64,000 nt of DNA from Algoriphagus aestuariicola (lineage in GTDB: Bacteria; Bacteroidota; Bacteroidia; Cytophagales; Cyclobacteriaceae): assembly GCF_017254835.1 (NCBI RefSeq), contig NZ_JAFKCW010000004.1:62001-126000 (forward strand). Reading direction: 5' to 3'. This document shows, in pieces, positions 42,249-51,080 of the stretch (the stretch's first letter is position 1; each line of letters opens with the position of its first letter). The notes under the pieces are model-generated. The model was not told the DNA's origin and searched no databases. It worked only from the letters and a program-made list of their open reading frames with translations. The position numbers were made by a program, and so were the translations under genes.

Positions 42249-44783
42249 TTACTGTCCCACCATGAAAATCGCGTTGCTGAGCACCAGTTTTCCACTTTCC
42301 CAGAATCCCCTGAAAATGGGATTGTCCACAAAGTAGACAATCTGGCCTCGTCCCTGCGGCTCGACACCGATCGCAAGGGATTGCCCCATTTTGGATTTGA
42401 TCTTGTAGCCGATGTACCCAGTTCGATAGGAGTCGTTGGATGCGATGATACCCGCATTTACCCCGCCAGAGAGGTAGACAAAGTGGTTGGAGTTGTTTTT
42501 TAGCGAATAGATCTTTCCTCCAGTACCATAGCCAAGAGGGTGGGTTTGGTCCATCTTGACTTCATAGATCGCACCCGCCGTGCCGGAGGAAATCTCCAAC
42601 CGCTCGCCCTCCATATAGGGTTCTAGCCTCTCCTTTTTGGTAAGCTCGGTTGCTTCTTTTTCGGCTGCCTTTTTCTCTTCTTCTGAATCATAGGTCTTCA
42701 AGGCAAAGCCTTCCTTATTGGCGAAGAGATTCAGCGCAGCATCCAGTGCAATCAACTTTCCGCCAGCCTTCACCCAGTCGGTGATTTTTTGTTGCGAGTT
42801 TGCGTTGAGAGCAGATCCGAAGGTGGAGGGAATGATAAGGACATCGTATTTGCTCAGGTCGTAGCCGCCCATGGTGCCGGCATCCAGGGTGACCAATGGG
42901 TAGTTTAGTTCTTTTTCGAAAAAATGCCAAATCTCCCCAAAGCTCAGGGAGGAGGTTCCGCTTCCTCCGACTAGCGCCACGTTGGGAGACTTGATCGCCT
43001 TGATGTTAGGAGAGCCAAAGTCTTTTCCTTTGTCCATATAGCCGGTCTGGGTGGTAGCCAGCTTTACTCCAAATTTGTTGGCTGCGTCGCTCACTTTTTT
43101 GTCAAACTCTGCGACATACTCATTGCCTCCTTTGGTGATGATCAGGGAGCCTGCCGGAAAGCTTTTCCCCTCGACTTCAAAAGGATATTCGGCGTATTTC
43201 ACCCTGATTTTCGCATTGAGCAGCGCGGCTAAAAAAGCCGCATCCCTGGTTCCTTGCCACTGGGCTAAATAGGCTACCGGAGTTTTACCGACGGGATTTG
43301 AGACTGCGGAGGGCTTTACGTAGGCTGCTGCGGCATCTAGCTTGGTCTCCAGCGCATAGGCACTGACACCATAGGCGTACGGCAGAGCCCAGCTGGTGAT
43401 GTCGTAGGTGATGGAGTCATTGAGCGAGGGACTTGGTTCGAAAAGCACTTGGGTCAGGACTGACCTAGGCTGGTATGCATTGATGACGATGTCGTTTTCG
43501 GCTGTAGAGAAGGTGACTCCGGTTTTTCCGCTTTGATACTCAAAACCTTTCAGTCCGGATTTGGCGCCGGCCTTGCCATAGCGGATCCCGTTTTTGTCCA
43601 AGAGCTCGAGCAGCTTGGCGACTTGCGCTGGATTGCTTTCCCCCTTGATCACAAAACTCTTGTACTTGCCTTTGGGGCTGGTGGAGTTTGTCTTAAAATA
43701 GGCGGCAAACTCGGCCACCAGTTTTTTTGCGTTTTGGCTGGTCACCTCTGCTGCAGACATGGCAGCGGTGTAGTGGCCCGCGATGCGGCTACTTAGCGTC
43801 ACGGTATCACCTAGGGAATTGTAACCGCCGATGCCGGCTCTTCCGCCACCGCCTTGTTCGATGGTCATGCCGATGGCTCCGTTGTACATGGGATAGGTGT
43901 CGCCATAAGAAGGGTAGAGGAGATCAAAGCGCTCCTTGGTGAAGTAAAACCTTCCCATTTCGTCGAAGTATCTTGCGGTATTTCTGCCGAAAATATCCTG
44001 GAACTCATGCTGGAAGGGAGTCAGCTGCTCATGTAAGGGCTCCGCGGCAGGAGCCATATAGAAGGGATGATCAATTCCCTGCTCGTGGAAATCCAAGTGC
44101 AGCTGTGGCATCCACTGCTGGTAGATCTTCAATCGATGCTGGGACTCTACCTGTACCTGCCAGGCCCAGTCTCTATTCAAATCAAAAAGGTAGTGGTTTG
44201 CGCGTCCTCCCGGCCAAGGTTCGTTGTGCTCCTGTGACTGGAGATCTGGCTGAAGAGTCGTATTCATTTTCTGGTTATACCAATTGGAGTATCGGTCACG
44301 CCCGTCTGGATTGATGCAGGGATCGAGGATGATGACCTGATTTTTCAGCCATTCTTGGGACTTCTCGTTATTGGGGTTAGCGAGCGTGTAAAAGGAAGAA
44401 ATCGCCGCTTCCATTCCCACGGACTCATTCCCGTGAACGTTGAAGGACATCCAGTTGATGGGGATCTCGCTGTTGGGCGTACCATCCATTACGCCCGCCC
44501 GCTTGAGGTTGTCGGTGCGGATTTCCTCCAGCTTGGCCATGTTTTCCGGACTGGAAAGGATGGCGATGATCAGTGGTCGTTTCTCGTTGGTCTCACCATA
44601 TTGGATGAGTTTGATGTTGGGATTTTGCGAGGCTACATGCTCGAAGTAGTCCACCATGCGATGGTGTGGGGTAAAGCGATCCCCAGGCTTATAACCCAAA
44701 AACTGCTCTGGAGTCTGGATCTGGGCAAAAGCTGCCCAGATAATTGACATGGCTAAGGCAAATGAGAGGAAAATTTTCTTCAT
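42249..44783 (-). CDS. Large M14 family carboxypeptidase with C-terminal GATase-like domain
   Basis: 844-residue exported protein (signal ends AFAQ). The M14 catalytic domain has zinc site HGNE at His117/Glu120, then INPDGRDRYSN, DLNRDWAWQ, LHLDFHEQG and the catalytic Glu in GMTIEQGGGGRA. From about residue 590 to 760 a Rossmann-like region (VALVGGSGTSSLSF, YDVLIIPSTFGSAL, ALDAALNLFANKEGF) resembles a class I glutamine-amidotransferase fold and may bind cargo or peptides. The protein ends in a beta-rich segment (YFVDNPIFRGFW). It is separate from the 497-residue M14 enzyme at 3167. Confidence 0.9.
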   Translation of the reverse strand: MKKIFLSFALAMSIIWAAFAQIQTPEQFLGYKPGDRFTPHHRMVDYFEHVASQNPNIKLIQYGETNEKRPLIIAILSSPENMAKLEEIRTDNLKRAGVMDGTPNSEIPINWMSFNVHGNESVGMEAAISSFYTLANPNNEKSQEWLKNQVIILDPCINPDGRDRYSNWYNQKMNTTLQPDLQSQEHNEPWPGGRANHYLFDLNRDWAWQVQVESQHRLKIYQQWMPQLHLDFHEQGIDHPFYMAPAAEPLHEQLTPFQHEFQDIFGRNTARYFDEMGRFYFTKERFDLLYPSYGDTYPMYNGAIGMTIEQGGGGRAGIGGYNSLGDTVTLSSRIAGHYTAAMSAAEVTSQNAKKLVAEFAAYFKTNSTSPKGKYKSFVIKGESNPAQVAKLLELLDKNGIRYGKAGAKSGLKGFEYQSGKTGVTFSTAENDIVINAYQPRSVLTQVLFEPSPSLNDSITYDITSWALPYAYGVSAYALETKLDAAAAYVKPSAVSNPVGKTPVAYLAQWQGTRDAAFLAALLNAKIRVKYAEYPFEVEGKSFPAGSLIITKGGNEYVAEFDKKVSDAANKFGVKLATTQTGYMDKGKDFGSPNIKAIKSPNVALVGGSGTSSLSFGEIWHFFEKELNYPLVTLDAGTMGGYDLSKYDVLIIPSTFGSALNANSQQKITDWVKAGGKLIALDAALNLFANKEGFALKTYDSEEEKKAAEKEATELTKKERLEPYMEGERLEISSGTAGAIYEVKMDQTHPLGYGTGGKIYSLKNNSNHFVYLSGGVNAGIIASNDSYRTGYIGYKIKSKMGQSLAIGVEPQGRGQIVYFVDNPIFRGFWESGKLVLSNAIFMVGQ

Positions 44784-44864
44784 AAGGGTAGGTTGGATTC
44801 CAATTGGGAAGATAAAAGCTTTTTACCCTTGATGGTCAGCCGCCGGCAAAATTGCTTTTGAAAA

Positions 44865-44900
44865 ACTCGGCGCTTGTCCAATCTTTAGGATTCGCCGAGT
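44865..44900 (-). terminator. Hairpin after OhrR-like gene (weak)
   Basis: ACTCGGCG and CGCCGAGT form an 8-bp stem with a 20-nt loop just beyond the regulator's stop. There is no T-run. Confidence 0.4.
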
Positions 44901-44913
44901 CTAAGCTGCGCTC

Positions 44914-45351
44914 TTATTTCAACGTCCTCAGTTTTTCCAAAAGATCTTCTGAGGACACCAAAAGCTTTTCCATCGCTGGAGGGAGTTCTGACGATAGTTC
45001 GCTTTCCATCTGGTTTAAGGCCTCCATGACCTTGGTCTTCAGGGATTTTCCAGGATAGGTCAGATGAATGGACACGGTGCGCTCATCCTCTTCACCTCGT
45101 TTTCGCTTGAGAAGGTTTTGGCTTTCCAGCTTTTTCAAAAGTGGTGTGAGCGTTCCGGAGTCCAGATTCATTTTTGCACCCAATTCATTAACTCTGAGGC
45201 CATCCTCGTCCCAAAGAATGGAAAGCGCAAAGAATTGTGGATAAGTGAGGCCAAAATTGTTTAGTTGCTTTTGAATCCGCTGAATTAACAAACGAGAGCA
45301 AGAGTAGAGGTTGCGCGATAGGTCGAGTATGGGAAATTCTGAATCCGCCAT
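44914..45351 (-). CDS. MarR/OhrR-like winged-helix regulator
   Basis: 145-residue regulator from MADSEFPILD; the Met at 45402 would add 17 residues not typical of the family. The segment FGLTYPQFFALSILWDEDGL and LDSGTLTPLLKKLE are strong OhrR signatures. The winged helix follows (KRKRGEEDERTVSIHLT). OhrR proteins sense organic peroxide with an N-terminal cysteine. From memory alignment, that position is Ser here, while Cys lies about six residues later in NLYSCSRLL. It could therefore sense differently. It is divergent from the thioredoxin-fold gene. Targets are unknown. Confidence 0.88.
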   Translation of the reverse strand: MADSEFPILDLSRNLYSCSRLLIQRIQKQLNNFGLTYPQFFALSILWDEDGLRVNELGAKMNLDSGTLTPLLKKLESQNLLKRKRGEEDERTVSIHLTYPGKSLKTKVMEALNQMESELSSELPPAMEKLLVSSEDLLEKLRTLK

Positions 45352-45417
45352 TCCAAAAATAATGATTGGATACAAACTACTTGTTTTCAATTCATAAAAC
45401 AAGAAGCTAGCTGATTT

Positions 45418-46629
45418 TCAGTAGTATCTCCCTATCATAGGATGATCCACAATCGCCTTTTTCAAAGCCAGAGCGTCGATTGTTCCGGGGACTTTATAGG
45501 CGATTTTGCCACCGGGCTCTATGAGCAAAGTTATGGGGAGGCTGCCATCCCAATCCTCGCCCACTACCTTGATCACCTCATATTTGTCCTCGGTGTCCAT
45601 CAGGTAGTTCGGAATAGCCGAGGCCTTGCCCTTCAAGAATTTCAGGGCTTTGTCAAATTGGTCTGGTGTATCCATGCTGACCGAGACAAACTGAAAATCC
45701 CGCTCTCCATACATGCGCTGCATAGTAATGAACTCGGGATACTCGATGATACAGGGTCCGCACCATGTCGCCCAGAAGTTGACTAAGAGGAGCTCGTCGG
45801 TGTTGTTTTTGAGCAAATCAGCCAAACCATTTGGACTCAGCTTTTCCAGATTGACTGGTTTTTCCTGCCAAGCCTTGTTTGTCTTGATGGTGTAGTCGTT
45901 TTTCCAGGCCCATTTCATGGAGCAGCCAAAGGCAGGAGTCTGGGCCATTTCGGCTGGTAAAGCCTCTCCCTCAAGCGTCGTCTCGATCGCGTTTCTCAGG
46001 TCTTCCGCGTTGCCAGTGCCCGGTTTTTCCTTCGCATCTATACGACCTGAGTAAGATAGTTTTCGTTTTTTGTCAAAAACAAAAACATGCGGCGTGGCTG
46101 TGGGTCCATAGGCCAGGGAAAATTGGTGGGTGTCTCCGTCGTATAGGTAAGGAAAATTGTAGGACTTATCCACAGCTCGGATTTTCATCTCCTCATAGTA
46201 GTCGCCCAGATCCGTATATCCCAATTCCTCCGGCAGCACGGCGATGGGACTATTGGTAGAGATGGCGACAAAGGCCACGGATTTGCCCTTATATTCATCT
46301 ACTAGGCTGATAAAACGATCCTCATAGGCTTGGGCTGTTGGGCAGTGGTTGCAGGTAAAATTCACCACCAACACATCGGCATCCTCAAAATCTTCTAGAC
46401 TATAGAATTTTCCATCGACATCAGGTAAGCGGAAGTGTGGGGCCGGATCGCCGATTGCCAACTTGGCAATCGGCTGCTCTGCGACGACCTGTGGATCTGG
46501 GACAAATTGCTCCGTGGTTTCAGCTGTCTCCTTCGTCGATGTCTCTGAGCTCTTCCCACATCCGAAAAACAGAAGGACTGTGGATAAGTATAGAATGGCT
46601 AGCTTGGATTTTTTTCGGGTGTAATTCAT
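45418..46629 (-). CDS. Double thioredoxin-fold lipoprotein (peroxiredoxin-like + TlpA-like)
   Basis: 403-residue exported protein with a lipobox (FFGCGKSS, Cys24). The first thioredoxin-like domain (about 55-230) has redoxin motif NFTCNHCPTAQ with Cys93/Cys96. The second (about 245-400) has NFWATWCGPC with Cys290/Cys293, a TlpA-type active site. Tandem arrangement in one polypeptide suggests an electron relay or dual reductase in the periplasm. The start region is separated from the Gfo/Idh/MocA gene by 25 bp on the same strand. Partner is unknown. Confidence 0.9.
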   Translation of the reverse strand: MNYTRKKSKLAILYLSTVLLFFGCGKSSETSTKETAETTEQFVPDPQVVAEQPIAKLAIGDPAPHFRLPDVDGKFYSLEDFEDADVLVVNFTCNHCPTAQAYEDRFISLVDEYKGKSVAFVAISTNSPIAVLPEELGYTDLGDYYEEMKIRAVDKSYNFPYLYDGDTHQFSLAYGPTATPHVFVFDKKRKLSYSGRIDAKEKPGTGNAEDLRNAIETTLEGEALPAEMAQTPAFGCSMKWAWKNDYTIKTNKAWQEKPVNLEKLSPNGLADLLKNNTDELLLVNFWATWCGPCIIEYPEFITMQRMYGERDFQFVSVSMDTPDQFDKALKFLKGKASAIPNYLMDTEDKYEVIKVVGEDWDGSLPITLLIEPGGKIAYKVPGTIDALALKKAIVDHPMIGRYY

Positions 46630-46654
46630 CGGTAGTGTGGATAAGTGCGGATTT

Positions 46655-47962
46655 CTATATTAGCGAAAACCCGTTTTGATAGGGGTAATGCAGTCTGGTA
46701 TTGGCGTCCAGATCGGTGAATTCCTGGTTAATTGGATCCCATTTAAGGGGTCTGTTCATCTCATGGGCGATGTTTCCGATGGTACAAACACTACAGGTGC
46801 TATGCCCGATTTCAACTGGCACGATTGGATCTTTCCTCTTTCGAATACAATCAATGAAGTCGACATGATGTGCTCCAAAAGTGAAGTTTTCCGGCTCCTT
46901 TCCGATTTCAAGTTCTTTTAGTGAAGTATCGTAATTGCCTCTGGAGACCTTGATCCAGCCTTTTTCTCCCATGAACTTCACGCCCTGACGGCCTTCGTCA
47001 AACTTAGTGATCAACATTTCTGCTCCATTGGCATATTTATAGGTCAGCGGCGCACCTTCAGTCATCGGTATGACTTCTACAGGACCATTTCTATCCATGC
47101 TTAGTCCCCATTGGGCCACATCGATCATATGGGCGCCCCAATCCGTCATCAGTCCTCCGCCTGTCTCTTTATACCAGCGCCAAGCTCCCCAAGCTGCTTC
47201 ATTTTTCTCGGGGTCTAAAGAGATTCCCGGATTGAGTAGATCGTTGAAGTGGAGCGAGGGGATTGGTCCGAGCCACTTTTTCCAATCCAAACCCTGCGGA
47301 ATGGATTCCTCGGCAAGGTCATAAGGCTTAGGATGCGGATTTTCTCCCACGTAGACGAGAACTTGGAATATCTCTCCAAGGCGCCCTTTCTGCACATGCA
47401 TGGCAGCCGTTTGAAAATTAACGGCGGCACGTTGCATGCTGCCCACTGCAAGGACGACTCCATTAGAGCGAACAGCCTTGATCAGTTCCTGACCTTCCTT
47501 GATAGTGAAAGTCAGAGGTTTTTCTAAATAGATATCTTTTTTTGCTTTGCAAGCATCGATCGCCATGAGGGCATGCCAATGGTCTGGAGATGCAATCACG
47601 ACGGCGTCTACTTCAGGATTTTCTAGAAGCTCCTTATAGTCAGCATACAGTTTTGGAGCTGAGATGGGCTTCCCAGCTTCTGTTTGGTTTTTCTTGACAC
47701 GAAGCGCAAATCTTTCCAATTTGACAGCATAGACATCTGCGCCAGCGACAACTTCAACTCCGGGGATTTTCATGAAATTGTTTAGAAGGCCCATGGCCTG
47801 CCTCCCCACTCCAATAAAGCCCAGTCTTACTCTTTCATGGGCTACGCGGAATAGTGGTTGGGGAGTGGAAGCTAGTCCAAGTTGGGGGATAAGACCGATG
47901 CCGGCGGTAGTGAGGAGGCTTGCGCCTATAAATTTCCTTCTGGAAAAAGTTGATTTACTCAT
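46655..47962 (-). CDS. Gfo/Idh/MocA family oxidoreductase, Tat-exported
   Basis: 435-residue NAD(P)-dependent dehydrogenase-like protein with a twin-arginine signal (SRRKFIGASLLTTAG). The Rossmann fold begins at LGFIGVGRQAMG, with DWH-type motif ASPDHWHALMAI and catalytic-side EKPLTF. The C-terminal domain shows GGGLMTDWGAHMIDVAQWG. Many such exported members act in sugar conversion of Bacteroidota. Substrate is unknown. It lies upstream of the double thioredoxin gene by 25 bp and may share its transcript. Confidence 0.92.
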   Translation of the reverse strand: MSKSTFSRRKFIGASLLTTAGIGLIPQLGLASTPQPLFRVAHERVRLGFIGVGRQAMGLLNNFMKIPGVEVVAGADVYAVKLERFALRVKKNQTEAGKPISAPKLYADYKELLENPEVDAVVIASPDHWHALMAIDACKAKKDIYLEKPLTFTIKEGQELIKAVRSNGVVLAVGSMQRAAVNFQTAAMHVQKGRLGEIFQVLVYVGENPHPKPYDLAEESIPQGLDWKKWLGPIPSLHFNDLLNPGISLDPEKNEAAWGAWRWYKETGGGLMTDWGAHMIDVAQWGLSMDRNGPVEVIPMTEGAPLTYKYANGAEMLITKFDEGRQGVKFMGEKGWIKVSRGNYDTSLKELEIGKEPENFTFGAHHVDFIDCIRKRKDPIVPVEIGHSTCSVCTIGNIAHEMNRPLKWDPINQEFTDLDANTRLHYPYQNGFSLI

Positions 47963-48157
47963 GCTGTAGGATTTTGGGTTTTTTGTATTTCTATGGAATA
48001 GTCGGAATAAATTAAGCCTTTTAGCGAGGGAAGTAAAATTTCGGCCATGCTATTTGTTCAAATAACCAGCAGGTTAGCTGGGTTCTTGTAAAAACGACCG
48101 CTAGCGGGAACTCATTTTTTATTTCATTGCTTAGCTTCATAGATTATTTCTATTGCA

Positions 48158-49090
48158 ATGACCATCCAACAACTCGAATATTTGATAGCCGTCGACAAGC
48201 AAAGACATTTTGGAAACGCGGCCGAATCCTGCTTCGTCACCCAGCCTACCCTAAGTGCGCAGCTTGGAAAGCTGGAAAAAGAGCTGGGTGTGATCCTGTT
48301 TGACCGTAGCAAAATGCCCGTAATCCCAACGGAAATCGGGGTGCAGATCATCGCACAGGCAAAAAAGGTGGTATCCGAAAGCAAGGGTATCATGGAACTA
48401 GTGGCCCAGCTCAAAGGTGATATTTCGGGGACGATTAAGCTTGCCATCATACCCACATTGGCTCCCTATCTCTTGCATCTCTTTGTAAGGAAATTTTTGG
48501 AAAAATATCCCAACGTCAAACTCGAAGTGCAGGAGATGGTCACCGAGGAGATCGTCCGGAGGCTAAAAAACGACGAGCTCGACTTGGGAATCATCGTCAC
48601 GCCGCTGGGGGAGTCCGGCGTGGTGGAGAAGCCCATGTTTTACGAAAAATTCTACGCCTACCTTTCTCAAGACCATCCGCTCTTGAAGGCGACGGAAGTG
48701 ACAGTAAGCGACGTGAAGGCTGAAGATCTTTGGATCTTGCAGCAGGGACACTGTTTCCGGGATCAGGTGCTGAATTTCTGTGATCAGACCAGCTCTGGGC
48801 ACAAAAATTTCCACTACGAGAGCGGATCACTGGAGGGGCTGAAAAACATGGTGAACCGCTACCAAGGAATGACCTTGCTACCGGAATTGGCCACGCATGA
48901 GCTGTCGGCGGAGGAAAAGACCAGGCTCAGGCCCTTCGTCGATCCTGTGCCTACTCGGGAAGTCAGCATTATTCTCAACCGCAGCTTTCTCAAGCAAAAG
49001 CTGGTGGAGCTGCTCTACAAAGAAATTACCGAAGCCATTCCTGCGGAGATGACGTCAAAGGCGCACGGTAAGATTGTTAGGTTTAAATAG
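48158..49090 (+). CDS. oxyR: OxyR-type LysR regulator
   Basis: 310-residue LysR regulator sensing hydrogen peroxide through a disulfide. N-terminal helix-turn-helix with FVTQPTLSAQLGKLEKELG; C-terminal sensor domain with the redox pair in GHCFRDQVLNFC. By direct count the cysteines fall at 199 and 208, the same numbers as in E. coli OxyR. It should activate peroxide-defence genes; none of these is adjacent except possibly through unlinked targets. It is divergent from the Gfo/Idh/MocA gene with ~195 bp between them. Confidence 0.92.
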   Translation: MTIQQLEYLIAVDKQRHFGNAAESCFVTQPTLSAQLGKLEKELGVILFDRSKMPVIPTEIGVQIIAQAKKVVSESKGIMELVAQLKGDISGTIKLAIIPTLAPYLLHLFVRKFLEKYPNVKLEVQEMVTEEIVRRLKNDELDLGIIVTPLGESGVVEKPMFYEKFYAYLSQDHPLLKATEVTVSDVKAEDLWILQQGHCFRDQVLNFCDQTSSGHKNFHYESGSLEGLKNMVNRYQGMTLLPELATHELSAEEKTRLRPFVDPVPTREVSIILNRSFLKQKLVELLYKEITEAIPAEMTSKAHGKIVRFK

Positions 49091-49687
49091 TCAGAGCGTC
49101 ACACCGCTAATGACCATATGAGAGAGAAGCTCGTTTTTTATTTTTCGGGCTCTCAAGATATCGGTTTGACTCGCCTCTACATTACCTAGTTGTCTATAAA
49201 GGGAGGACCTGGTTAGAAAATAGTCTTCGTTGTATGGATTAAGCGCAATGCACTGATCAATTAGTTTAAGCGCTTGCTCGTTATCTTTTGCTGAAATGGC
49301 CTCATTAGCCTTTTTGAATAAGGTGTGGACCGTGGAGTAGTCCGCCCCAAGGTTGAATTCTAAAATCACCAAGTACTTTTGATTAAGTCTTCGATCTCCC
49401 AGAAATTGTTTTTTCCAAGATTTTTGGATCAAATCAAAGGATCTGACTACCTCTTTTCGAAGAACAGGGTTGGGAGATTGGAGGATTTCGTATGACCTGA
49501 GTTCCCCGATTTGGTCGATATCCAAGGACACATATACTACCTCTTCAATCTTATTTTCTCGTGCTTCTCGCGGATATTTTAAAGTCTGAGCCAAAACGTC
49601 TTCAAAGTCTTGAGCCAAAGACACAATGCTAGGGGCTAGCAAGAGGACACGAATGTACAAAAGCGTTGAAATGACAGAGGTAACCAT
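49091..49687 (-). CDS. TonB-C-like / TPR exported protein
   Basis: 198-residue protein with a signal-like hydrophobic N-terminus. Residues about 35-105 resemble a TonB C-terminal domain (LKYPREARENKIEEVVYVSL, then QIGELRSYEIL). The C-terminus is TPR-like (KKANEAISAKDNEQALKLID, YRQLGNVEAS). It is paralogous to the 50243 gene, with NlpE between them. A TonB-like domain without the long proline linker is unusual. Its partner receptor, if any, is unknown. It abuts oxyR convergently. Confidence 0.75.
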   Translation of the reverse strand: MVTSVISTLLYIRVLLLAPSIVSLAQDFEDVLAQTLKYPREARENKIEEVVYVSLDIDQIGELRSYEILQSPNPVLRKEVVRSFDLIQKSWKKQFLGDRRLNQKYLVILEFNLGADYSTVHTLFKKANEAISAKDNEQALKLIDQCIALNPYNEDYFLTRSSLYRQLGNVEASQTDILRARKIKNELLSHMVISGVTL

Positions 49688-49717
49688 GCGATTTGGGACG
49701 ACTAAGTTTATGTAAGG

Positions 49718-50185
49718 CTATTGTTTTTTGAGAACGTAGCGATCGGCCAAATCCCCCTCGATTTTGTTTCCACTTCTGTCCAAGTGCCAGATTTGGTTTT
49801 CGCCCACTTTGTATTTGCCGGGAGCGTTGCCGATGAGACCTTGAAGCGTCACGACTGAGCCACTCTCGTCCCAAGTGAACTTGCCAGTGAAAATCTCTTC
49901 CAAATCATCATTGAGGCCCATGTGGTGGGTTTTTAGGACAAAAGTACCGTCTTGCTTGAGCGTGACCCAAGTCTCGATGCCCTCACAGCTGGCACAAGGA
50001 AGCGTCGCAAAGTAGGTGCCTGGCCAATCCAAAGCATTTTGGGAATTGTCTCCGATCGGAAGATCCGCGGTGATTTCCTCATTCGGTCTGCTCTCAGTGG
50101 CGACAACTTCCTCTTTTTTTTCGGATTTTGAGCACGAAAAAGTCAGCGACAAAAACAGGGAAAGAAGTAAAATATTCCGATTCAT
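49718..50185 (-). CDS. NlpE-like copper-resistance lipoprotein
   Basis: 155-residue outer-membrane lipoprotein (signal ends TFSC). The NlpE N-terminal domain shows the CxxC motif in LPCASCEGIETWVTL, with TFVLKTHHMG and WHLDRSGNKIEG later. NlpE acts in envelope stress and copper handling in E. coli; here only the N-terminal domain type is present, so it is shorter. Both neighbours on the same strand are TonB-C/TPR paralogues, a setting worth noting. Confidence 0.88.
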   Translation of the reverse strand: MNRNILLLSLFLSLTFSCSKSEKKEEVVATESRPNEEITADLPIGDNSQNALDWPGTYFATLPCASCEGIETWVTLKQDGTFVLKTHHMGLNDDLEEIFTGKFTWDESGSVVTLQGLIGNAPGKYKVGENQIWHLDRSGNKIEGDLADRYVLKKQ

Positions 50186-50242
50186 TGACTGGGGGTTTGA
50201 TCTCCAAAGTTAAGGGATGTCGTCTTTTAGACCAACCGCCTG

Positions 50243-50893
50243 CTATCGTAGGACAGTCTCTGTTCGCCGTGTGACCTGTCCATAAACAACCACGTCAAAC
50301 TCGGAAAGCACCTTCTTTTTGGTGAGGCGGGAATTCATGTAATCTTTTTGGGCCTGTTCTGTGTTTCCCAATTGGCGATGGGCTTCTGATCGTAGTTGAT
50401 AGTTTTTGTAATCGTAAGGCTGTTTTTCGATTAGCTGATCCAGGACTTTCAATGCTTTTTCGGGCTTTCCCTTTTCGATGTAGCCCTCTGCCACTTTTTT
50501 ATAGTCGGCGGGTGGTCCGTTGGTTCCTCCAAATTCAAAATCGAAGCAAATCAGGTATCGCGCATTCACTGGACGATTTTCAAGGATCGCCGGACTCCAC
50601 AGTGCAGAGCCAAGAGAGAACACCTCCAGAACATTGTTTTGGAAATAATTGGGCGCCTCTTCCACCAAAAACAAGCTATCCAGGTTTCCCTCTGGGCCAA
50701 TTTTTACAGACAGCACGATTCTGGCACTTTCCTGAGCCCTAAGTCCTTCTGCGGGATACTTCAGGTTTTTTGAGAAAAACTCTTCCCAGATTTTTCGATC
50801 GGTAAGGGTTGAGTCCTCTTGCATTTGTCTGGCAGCTAAGTGTGAGGAAAGGAACGTGAAAAAGACAAGTAATGTAATAGACAGCAAACGCAT
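50243..50893 (-). CDS. TonB-C-like / TPR exported protein, paralogue
   Basis: 216-residue exported protein with signal peptide (ends HLAARQ). A TonB-C-like region (LKYPAEGLRAQESARIVLSV, then PEGNLDSLFLVEEA) precedes a TPR-like C-terminus (EGYIEKGKPEKALKVLDQLI, HRQLGNTEQAQ). It resembles the 49091 protein over its full length. The two surround the NlpE gene on the same strand. Function is unknown. Confidence 0.78.
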   Translation of the reverse strand: MRLLSITLLVFFTFLSSHLAARQMQEDSTLTDRKIWEEFFSKNLKYPAEGLRAQESARIVLSVKIGPEGNLDSLFLVEEAPNYFQNNVLEVFSLGSALWSPAILENRPVNARYLICFDFEFGGTNGPPADYKKVAEGYIEKGKPEKALKVLDQLIEKQPYDYKNYQLRSEAHRQLGNTEQAQKDYMNSRLTKKKVLSEFDVVVYGQVTRRTETVLR

Positions 50894-51080
50894 AATATCC
50901 GATGAGGGTATTTGCTAAACTAAAGTCTTCCTCTCAATTTTCAAAATACGCGCAGAGGGAAGCGTATATTGGTTCTCAGGTTTTGGAGTTTGGATTCTTT
51001 ACAATTGCTCGGGGAATCAGGTTTTGGGAAATCTGATCTTCCAAGTTCTAGAAGAAACTGACTTGGTTTTCGTATGGCGC

